In this document: piece after piece, positions 58,199-64,000 of the stretch | How the letters are laid out: each line of letters opens with the position of its first letter | Numbering within the stretch: position 1 is the stretch's first letter | Origin: Sphaerisporangium fuscum | GTDB taxonomy: Bacteria > Actinomycetota > Actinomycetes > Streptosporangiales > Streptosporangiaceae | Length of the DNA stretch: 64,000 nt | NCBI RefSeq assembly: GCF_018531465.1 | Contig: NZ_JAHDTF010000010.1 | Span: 62,001 to 126,000, forward strand | Direction of reading: 5' to 3' | Made by a program: the position numbers and the translations under genes | The notes under the pieces: generated by a model | Seen by the model: the letters and a program-made list of their open reading frames with translations, nothing else | What the model was told of the DNA's origin: nothing | Database searches by the model: none

Positions 58199-58370
58199 CG
58201 GTACGCGCGGCCTGCACCGCCGATGCCGGTCACCTCGCGTGCGGGCGGTCCGTTCACCCTCCCGCGCCCCGCGGTTCACCATTCGGCCGCCGCCGGAGGG
58301 GAAACGTTCCGGACGGCTCAGCCCCGCCGTGCCGCCCGTGGTGACGGGGTGCCCTAGGCTGGCGCGCACT

Positions 58371-59192
58371 ATGGACGCACTGCAAGCGATCGTGCTCGGC
58401 ATCGTGCAGGGCCTCACCGAGTTTCTGCCGATCTCCAGCTCAGCCCACCTGCTCATCGTTCCCCGGCTCTTCGGCTGGTCGGACCCCGGGGCCGCCTTCA
58501 CCGCGGTCATCCAGCTCGGCACCATGCTCGCCGTGGTGATCTACTTCTGGCGCGACATCGTCCGCATCATCTGGACATGGCTGCGCAGTCTGTGGACGCC
58601 CGAGCTACGCGACGACATGGACGCCCGCATGGGCTGGTACATCGGGCTGGGCACGATCCCGCTCGGTCTGCTGGGTTTGGTCTTCAAGAGCGCCATCGAG
58701 GGGCCGGCCCGCAACCTGTGGCTCAACGCCACCGTGCTGATCGTCTTCGGCCTGCTGCTCCTGCTGGCCGAGCAGCTCGGACGGCAGAGGACGCCGATCG
58801 AGCGGCTCACCCTCAAGGACGGGCTGATCATCGGAGGCTTCCAGGCGCTCGCCCTGGTGCCCGGCGCCTCGCGTTCCGGGTCGACCATCACCGGCGGCCT
58901 GTTCCTCGGGTTCACCCGGGAGGCCGCGGCCCGCTACTCGTTCCTGCTGTCGATCCCCGCCGTCGTGCTGTCGGGGCTGTTCGAGCTGAAGGACGTCGGC
59001 GCCGGTGGCGGTCCCGACCTCGTGCCGACCCTGATCGCGACCGTGGTGTCGTTCGTCGTCGGGTACGCCTCGATCGCCTGGCTGCTGAGGTACATCACCC
59101 GCCACTCCATGATGATCTTCGTGACCTATCGGGTCTTCATCGGTGCGTTCCTGTTGACGTTGTTGTCCCTAGGGGTGATCACGGCCCAATAA
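58371..59192 (+). CDS. uppP: Undecaprenyl-diphosphatase
   Basis: 273 residues with about eight membrane helices. BacA/UppP motifs are present: [22 protein letters not shown] at the N-terminus (catalytic E-x3-E type region) and [42 protein letters not shown] with the phosphate-binding PGxSRSG. It recycles the lipid carrier for peptidoglycan and other envelope polymers. The start at ATG 58371 leaves a very short 5' leader. The next gene follows 10 bases later. Confidence 0.95.
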   Translation: MDALQAIVLGIVQGLTEFLPISSSAHLLIVPRLFGWSDPGAAFTAVIQLGTMLAVVIYFWRDIVRIIWTWLRSLWTPELRDDMDARMGWYIGLGTIPLGLLGLVFKSAIEGPARNLWLNATVLIVFGLLLLLAEQLGRQRTPIERLTLKDGLIIGGFQALALVPGASRSGSTITGGLFLGFTREAAARYSFLLSIPAVVLSGLFELKDVGAGGGPDLVPTLIATVVSFVVGYASIAWLLRYITRHSMMIFVTYRVFIGAFLLTLLSLGVITAQ

Positions 59193-59202
59193 GCTTGTCT
59201 TT

Positions 59203-59916
59203 GTGACCACTTTGCTTCTGGTGCGGCATGGTCTGACAGACCTGACCGGGCCGGTGCTCGCCGGCTGGACGCCCGGGGTGCACCTGAGCGACCGCGGGCG
59301 CGAGCAGGCCGAGGCCCTGGCGGCCCGGCTGGCGCCCCTGCGCCTCGACGCGATCGTCTCCAGCCCTCTCGAGCGCTGCCACGAGACCGCCCGCGCGATC
59401 CTCCAGGGGCGCGACGGCGTCAAGATCGAGCGCGACGACCGGTTCGGCGAGTGCGGGTACGGCGACTGGACCGGCCGTCCGCTGGAGGAGCTCGCCAAGG
59501 AGCCCCTGTGGCGGGTGGTGCAGCAGCACCCGAGCGCCGCGGTCTTCCCCGGAGGGGAGTCGCTGGCCGGGGTGCAGCGCCGCGCGGTCGCCGGCGTCCG
59601 GCACTGGAACGAGAAGCTGGGCCCCGACGCGGTCTACCTCGTGTGCAGCCACGGCGACGTCATCAAGGCGATCGTCGCCGACGCGCTCGGCGTCCACCTC
59701 GACCAGTTCCAGCGCATCACCGCCGACCCCGCCTCGCTGACGGTGATCCGCTACACCACCCTCCGCCCGTTCGTCCTGAGGGTCAACGACGTGGGCGGCG
59801 GGGTGGAGAATCTCCTCCCCCCACCGCCCCGAGCTGAGGGTTCGGAGGAGCCGGACGGGGGAGAAAACCTCACCGAGAGCGACGCCGCTGTCGGCGGCGG
59901 AGCCGGGACCACGTAA
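59203..59916 (+). CDS. Histidine phosphatase family protein (MSMEG_4193-like)
   Basis: 237 residues from GTG 59203. The phosphoglycerate-mutase-like core has LLLVRHGLTD with the nucleophilic His, SSPLERCHETA, FGECGYGDWTGRPLEEL and the second His in VCSHGDVI. The C-terminal tail is a Gly/Glu-rich extension of low complexity. TAAGCT lies about ten bases before the GTG, suggesting a leaderless transcript. Together with the DUF3090 and SCO1664-family genes it forms a cluster conserved in actinobacteria whose pathway is unknown. Confidence 0.9.
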   Translation: MTTLLLVRHGLTDLTGPVLAGWTPGVHLSDRGREQAEALAARLAPLRLDAIVSSPLERCHETARAILQGRDGVKIERDDRFGECGYGDWTGRPLEELAKEPLWRVVQQHPSAAVFPGGESLAGVQRRAVAGVRHWNEKLGPDAVYLVCSHGDVIKAIVADALGVHLDQFQRITADPASLTVIRYTTLRPFVLRVNDVGGGVENLLPPPPRAEGSEEPDGGENLTESDAAVGGGAGTT

Positions 59917-59925
59917 GGTCGGGCT

Positions 59926-60480
59926 ATGCCGGTCTTCGACTACGATCCGCCAGAGAGGTTCGTGGCCGGTGCCGTTGGGCAACCGGGCTCACGCGCCTTC
60001 TTTCTGCAAGCCCGTGGTCAGGGGCGCCTCACCACCGTGGGTCTGGAGAAGTTCCAGGTCGCCGTCCTGGCCGATCGGCTCGACGAGCTGCTCGACGAGG
60101 TCCTGCGGCGCAGCGGGGGCACCGCCCCGGTGCCCGCCATGGCCCCGGTGGAGCTCGCCGACAAGGCGCCCCTCGACCTCCCCATCGACGAGGACTTCCG
60201 GGTGGGCACGATGGCCCTCGCCTGGGACCCGGACACCTCGCAGGTCGTCATCGAGGCGCAGGAGGTCACCTCCGAGGAGGAGGACGAGATCGACCTCGAC
60301 CGCCCCGAGTCCGCCGTGCTGCGGGTCCACATCAGTGCCGCCGCCGCCCGCGCCTTCACCCAGCGGGCCCTCGAGATCGTCGCCGCCGGGCGGCCGCCGT
60401 GCCCCCTGTGCGGTCAGCCGCTCGACGCCGAGGGGCACATCTGCGTCCGCCTGAACGGCCACCGGGGGGACCGCAGTTGA
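59926..60480 (+). CDS. DUF3090 family protein
   Basis: 184 residues. It has the DUF3090 pattern: FDYDPPERFVAGAVGQPGSRAFFLQARG at the N-terminus, a long middle with DLPIDEDFRVGTMALAWD, and a C-terminal zinc-ribbon-like CPLCGQPLDAEGHICVRLNGH. The function is unknown. It sits between a histidine phosphatase and the SCO1664-family gene, with which it overlaps (TTGA). A TAAGGT -10 lies seven bases before the ATG. Confidence 0.92.
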   Translation: MPVFDYDPPERFVAGAVGQPGSRAFFLQARGQGRLTTVGLEKFQVAVLADRLDELLDEVLRRSGGTAPVPAMAPVELADKAPLDLPIDEDFRVGTMALAWDPDTSQVVIEAQEVTSEEEDEIDLDRPESAVLRVHISAAAARAFTQRALEIVAAGRPPCPLCGQPLDAEGHICVRLNGHRGDRS

Positions 60481-61244
60481 GTGCAGAGAGCGACCCCCGG
60501 CTCAGCAGCATCCCCGGTGCGTCCGGATTCGACGACGGCACCGCCCTGCGCCTGCTGCGCGAGGGCACCATCGAGGTCGCCGGCCGGCTGGTCGAGGCGA
60601 CCAACATGACTCTCTACTGCACCATCCGCCTTGACGGGATCGTCGCCGAGTGCGTCTACAAACCCGTCCGGGGCGAGCGTCCCCTGTGGGACTTCCCCGA
60701 CGGCACGCTGGCCGCCCGCGAGGTCGCGGCCTTCGAGGTGTCGGCGGCCACCGGCTGGCGCATCGTCCCGCCGAGCGTCTACCGCGACGGCCCTTTCGGG
60801 CCGGGCATGTGCCAGCTGTGGATCGACGCCGACCCCGACGCCGACCTCATGGCCCTCATCCGCAGCCGCAACAACCCCGTGCTGCGCCGCATGGCCATCT
60901 TCGACGCGGTGGTCAACAACGCCGACCGCAAGGGCGGCCACCTGCTGCCCCTGCCCGACGGGCACATCTACGGCGTCGACCACGGCGTCTGCTTCTCCGC
61001 CGAGGACAAGCTGCGCACCGTGCTGTGGCAGTGGCGGGGCAAGCCGCTGCCGCGCGAGGCGGTGAACGTCCTGGCGCGGCTCGAGCGCGACATCGAGCGC
61101 GGCAGGCTCGGCCGGCGGCTGCGCGAGCTGCTCACGCTGCAGGAGGTCGAGGCCACCTGGGAGCGCGTGCGCCGTCTGCTCAGCACCGGCATCCACCCCT
61201 TCCCCTCCGAGGACTGGCCCGCGATCCCCTGGCCGCCGATCTGA
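60477..61244 (+). CDS. SCO1664-family protein (PI3/4-kinase-like fold)
   Basis: 255 residues from TTG 60477, overlapping the DUF3090 stop. Kinase-like elements include ECVYKPVRGERPLWDFP (nucleotide-binding Lys), the FDAVVNNADRKGGHLL catalytic-loop region and YGVDHGVCFS, the D-H-G equivalent of DFG. It belongs to the actinobacterial family named after Streptomyces SCO1664, always beside DUF3090 and a histidine phosphatase. A phosphotransfer role is inferred from the fold; the substrate is unknown. Confidence 0.9.
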   Translation: MSAESDPRLSSIPGASGFDDGTALRLLREGTIEVAGRLVEATNMTLYCTIRLDGIVAECVYKPVRGERPLWDFPDGTLAAREVAAFEVSAATGWRIVPPSVYRDGPFGPGMCQLWIDADPDADLMALIRSRNNPVLRRMAIFDAVVNNADRKGGHLLPLPDGHIYGVDHGVCFSAEDKLRTVLWQWRGKPLPREAVNVLARLERDIERGRLGRRLRELLTLQEVEATWERVRRLLSTGIHPFPSEDWPAIPWPPI

Positions 61245-61351
61245 TCCCCGCCTGAGCCCGGCGGAAGCCGGAACGGTCACGCGCGCGGCGGCCGCCCAGG
61301 GCGTACCCTTCGGGAGGTATGTCCATCTCTACCGATCCGGAGGGAACGGGC

Positions 61352-62092
61352 GTGTGTACGGTGATCGTACGGTTCGAGGCCGGCGCGGAGACGCCGGTGG
61401 TCCTCGCCGGGGTGCGTGACGAGTTCGCCTCCCGGCCCTGGCTGCCCCCGGCGGCCCACTGGCCCCACCTGCCCGGCCTGACCGGCGGGCGCGATCTGAC
61501 GGCGGGCGGCACCTGGCTGGCCGTCGACGCCGGGGCCCGGCGGGTGGCGGCGCTGCTGAACGGGCGGGGCGTCATGGCGGCCGAGCCGGTCCGCAGGTCC
61601 AGGGGCGACCTGCCGCTCAGGGCGGCGGCCGCCGGTGAGCTGCCGGAGGGCGACCTGTCCTGCTACGACCCCTTCCACCTGCTGGTGGCCGACCCCGGCG
61701 GGGTGCGGCTGTGGAACTGGGACGGCGAGCGGGTCACCGACGACAAGCTGCCCGAGGGCGTGCACGTCGTCGTCAACAGCGGATGGGAGGCCGGCGACGA
61801 CGACCCCAAGGTCGCCTACTTCCGTCCCCGGTTCGCCGCCGCCCCCGCGCCGTCGGCGGCCGACACCGGTGACGGTTCCTGGGCACGGTGGCGGGAGCTG
61901 GCCTCCGGCGCGGGGCTGCCGCCGTCGGACCCGCGGGCCCTGGTGGTCCGCCGCGCCCTGGACGACGGCCGCGTCTGGGGCACCTCCTCGGTCACGCTGG
62001 TGGGGCTGGGCGAGGACGCCGTCCGCTACGACTTCTGCGGCCGGCCCGGCGACCCGGAGGCCTGGTACGGGGTCCTGCGCCGGCCGTCGTAG
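61352..62092 (+). CDS. NRDE/TANGO2 family protein
   Basis: 246 residues from GTG 61352, placed so that Cys follows Met (MCTVIVRFEAG). A Cys at position 2 is the conserved feature of this family and the presumed N-terminal nucleophile. A GGAGG site lies eight bases upstream; ATG 61319 would bury that Cys. The N-R-D-E-like segment appears as GVRDEF, followed by GGTWLAVD and later segments SCYDPFHLLVAD and LPEGVHVVVNSGW. The family may handle heme or lipids; its enzymatic activity is unproven. Confidence 0.85.
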   Translation: MCTVIVRFEAGAETPVVLAGVRDEFASRPWLPPAAHWPHLPGLTGGRDLTAGGTWLAVDAGARRVAALLNGRGVMAAEPVRRSRGDLPLRAAAAGELPEGDLSCYDPFHLLVADPGGVRLWNWDGERVTDDKLPEGVHVVVNSGWEAGDDDPKVAYFRPRFAAAPAPSAADTGDGSWARWRELASGAGLPPSDPRALVVRRALDDGRVWGTSSVTLVGLGEDAVRYDFCGRPGDPEAWYGVLRRPS

Positions 62093-62095
62093 CGG

Positions 62096-63961
62096 TCAGC
62101 AGAGGATGCCGCCCCAGATGATCGTCACCGTCCTGTCGCCCCCGTTGGAGCTGAACCGCACCGTGGCGGTGCTGCAGTAGGGCGTCCCGTAGGCGGTGAT
62201 GGTCGTCGAGCGGCCCGCCTCGATCACGCCCTTCGTCGAGCTCAGGATGCTGCCCTCGGTGATCGTGGCCCGCCACCGCACGGTGGCGCCCTTCGCCTTC
62301 AGGTGGATGTTCACGTACGAGATGTAGTCGGAGGTCACGCGGGCCCTGAGCGGGCTGACCCGCAGTTCGGGCTTGACGACCTGCACCGGCGAGGCCTCCC
62401 ACCCCGGCGCCTTGGTGGGCTTCTTCTTGGTCTTCGCCGGCGAGGGAGTGGGGGTGGGCTCGGCGCTGGGCGTGGGAGGCGGGCCGCTCGTCACCTGGGT
62501 GTCGGGCGCCGGCCCGGGGCGCAGGGCCACGCCCGGCACCTCCTTGCGGGACGGCAGGACGCCCGAGGTGACGACGACCACCACGATGACGAGCACGAGC
62601 CCGCCGGCGGCCCCCACGATCGCGCGCGCCCGTCTGCGCCGGCGCCTGCGCCGGGTGACGCCCTGCCGGTCCTCGGGCCCGGCCACCCGGACCACGGTGT
62701 CGCCCGGCGCTGTTAACGCTCTCATCTCGTCCGGCGACGCGGAGGCCGCGGGCGGGGCCGTCGTCCCGGTGTACTCGGGGTTCCCGGACCTCGGCCACAG
62801 CGGCCGGGGACTGAGCGGGATCGGCCCCTCGTAGGCCTTCGGCGCCGCCGGCGGGCCTCCGCCGTAGGCCCCCCACGGCTGGGCCGGCGCGGGCTCGGCG
62901 GCCGTCACCGGGGCGGGAGGCTCGACGGGCGGGAGCGGGACGACGGGCGGCGCGGCCGCGGCGGGCCCCGCCGAGGGGAGGTCCAGGGGAGGGAACCGGG
63001 GGGCGGGCGGCGCGGCCGGGGGAAGATCCAGGGGAGGGAACCGGGGGGCGGAAGGCTCGACCGGCGGGAACTCCGCGGCGGGGAACCCGCCGGTGGAAGG
63101 CCGCGGGATCGGGACCACGGGGATCAGCCCGGTGGAGCCGATCCCCGCGGGGCCGAGCCCGAGCCGCGCCCCCTGGAGGCGGGCGAGCAGCTCCCGCGCG
63201 GTGGGCCGCCTGGAGGGGTTCTTGTCGAGGCAGATGGTGACGGCGTCGAGCAGCGGGCCGCTGAGCGCCGACAGGTCGGGCGCGCCGTTCAGGATGCGGT
63301 TGATGACGGCCGGCACCGAGTCCTGGCCGAACGGCGCGCGGCCGGTGGCGGAGTACACCATGACGCCGGCCCAGGCGAACATGTCGCTCTCGGACCCGGG
63401 GGTGGTGCCCGCCAGGTACTCGGGCGCGGTGAACGGCGAGGCGCCCCCGCCCGCCCGCGAGGGCGCCTCCAGGGCGCGCCCCACCCCGAAGTCGATCACG
63501 CGGCCGCCGTCGGGGCCGATCAGCACGCAGCCCGGCTTGAAGTCGCCGTGGGTGGCGCCGGCCTCGTGGATGGCGGCGAGCGCGGTCAGCGTCGCGATCG
63601 CGAGCTCGGCCAGCTCGTTCGCCGGGCGGGGACCCTGCCTCTCGACGGTCTCCCACAGCGACGGGCCGTCGACGTACTCGCTGGCGTAGTAGAGGCGGCG
63701 CTCATGGATACCGTAGGCGAGCACGCGCGCGACGCGGAGGTCCCTCACCCGCTGCGCCTGGCGCATCTCGGCGCCGAAGGCGCGCCGCACCCGCCCGTCG
63801 TCGGAGAACCGCCTGTGCAGCAGCTTGACCGCCACGCGGACACCCGACTCGGTCTCGGCGGCGTAGACCACGCCCTGACCGCCTTCGCCGATCCGGCCGG
63901 TCACCTGGTAGGAGGCGATCTTCGTCGGATCCGTCGGACCCAAGGGCTTGAAAGCCGGCAA
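62096..63961 (-). CDS. Membrane Ser/Thr protein kinase with an atypical catalytic loop
   Basis: 621 residues. The kinase domain (about 15-270) begins YQVTGRIGEGGQGVVYAAE with the Lys in VAVKLLHRR. The catalytic loop reads HGDFKPGC (Asp140, Lys142), so the magnesium-binding Asn is Cys145, and IDFG follows normally. A proline-rich juxtamembrane region of about 150 residues leads to a basic stop sequence (RRRRRRRRARAIV), one membrane helix near 440-465, and an extracellular domain of about 130 residues with four Cys. The topology is that of actinobacterial PknB-like sensor kinases, but activity may be altered. It is convergent with the NRDE gene; only 39 bases of upstream sequence are in the window. 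Confidence 0.9.
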   Translation of the reverse strand: MPAFKPLGPTDPTKIASYQVTGRIGEGGQGVVYAAETESGVRVAVKLLHRRFSDDGRVRRAFGAEMRQAQRVRDLRVARVLAYGIHERRLYYASEYVDGPSLWETVERQGPRPANELAELAIATLTALAAIHEAGATHGDFKPGCVLIGPDGGRVIDFGVGRALEAPSRAGGGASPFTAPEYLAGTTPGSESDMFAWAGVMVYSATGRAPFGQDSVPAVINRILNGAPDLSALSGPLLDAVTICLDKNPSRRPTARELLARLQGARLGLGPAGIGSTGLIPVVPIPRPSTGGFPAAEFPPVEPSAPRFPPLDLPPAAPPAPRFPPLDLPSAGPAAAAPPVVPLPPVEPPAPVTAAEPAPAQPWGAYGGGPPAAPKAYEGPIPLSPRPLWPRSGNPEYTGTTAPPAASASPDEMRALTAPGDTVVRVAGPEDRQGVTRRRRRRRRARAIVGAAGGLVLVIVVVVVTSGVLPSRKEVPGVALRPGPAPDTQVTSGPPPTPSAEPTPTPSPAKTKKKPTKAPGWEASPVQVVKPELRVSPLRARVTSDYISYVNIHLKAKGATVRWRATITEGSILSSTKGVIEAGRSTTITAYGTPYCSTATVRFSSNGGDRTVTIIWGGILC

Positions 63962-64000
63962 TCGAGCTCTCCCTCTACTTTGCAGAAGCCAGTGCCGGAC

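Noticed and set aside
62711..62724. Third arabinose-type operator (TGTTAACGCTCTCA)
   Set aside because: It matches 12 of 14 bases but has lost the right half-site symmetry and lies in the middle of the kinase coding region, unrelated to sugar genes.
1..64000. CRISPR arrays, insertion sequences, tRNA or rRNA genes
   Set aside because: No regularly spaced repeats, transposase motifs, cloverleaf-like segments or rRNA stretches were seen on either strand.

Overview
The window is high-GC DNA with GC-rich third codon positions and many GTG starts. Its gene content points to a filamentous actinomycete: an XRE/DUF5753 plus DUF397 pair, RamC-like lanthipeptide genes, a fabG-inhA pair, a DUF3090/SCO1664 cluster, a 6C-type small RNA, and helR with a rifamycin-associated element. 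Streptosporangiales is my best guess; that placement is inference.

Layout. 1-4060: an accessory stretch with a partial gene, a frameshifted lipoprotein, the DUF397/XRE pair, two mini-ORFs, and a TetR/quinone-oxidoreductase divergon with a clear dyad operator. 4315-14404: a compact RiPP cluster, all on the + strand, with a RamC/LanL-like lanthionine synthetase that has zinc ligands, a cytosolic prolyl-oligopeptidase-type protease, four tandem precursor peptides, two ABC exporters and a radical SAM enzyme. 14458-17861: a secreted M9 collagenase and a divergent LysR regulator. 18349-20120: a ThuA-like/Gfo-Idh-MocA pair behind sugar-type operators. 20396-24462: a DEAD-box helicase, a MarR regulator with an elaborate dyad, and an SDR/TetR divergon. 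24514-27666: an exported protein, an M48 membrane peptidase and an unknown gene. 27980-30641: a type III PKS / ICMT methyltransferase / flavoprotein operon, probably for phenolic lipids. 30876-37545: an S33 peptidase, a GT4 glycosyltransferase, a ROK regulator divergent from SemiSWEET and HAD genes, and RtcB. 37870-45730: a LacI-type regulator, araB, araD and a ChvE/GguA/GguB-type sugar ABC importer. 45940-48758: moaA, a mobA-like gene, DUF6457, a 6C-like RNA, DUF3099 and dodecin. 48852-53261: tldE/tldD divergent from fabG/inhA. 53295-64000: an exported anchored protein, helR behind a rifamycin-associated element, an aldo/keto reductase, uppP, a histidine phosphatase, DUF3090, an SCO1664-family gene, an NRDE/TANGO2 protein and a Ser/Thr kinase.

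The part most worth following up is the RiPP cluster at 4315-14404. After a shared 21-residue leader ending in Leu-Trp-Pro, all four cores can be read without gaps as four consecutive Cys-x(2-4)-Ser/Thr units. This suggests a chain of four small thioether rings with Cys on the N-terminal side, made by a zinc-bearing class III/IV-like synthetase. The accompanying radical SAM protein has a SPASM-like C-terminus with no cysteines. Secondary points of interest are the 6C-like RNA, the element upstream of helR, the 18-bp perfect inverted repeat after marR, and a LacI-family operator lying inside the first codons of araB.

I saw no rRNA, tRNA, CRISPR array, insertion sequence or origin.
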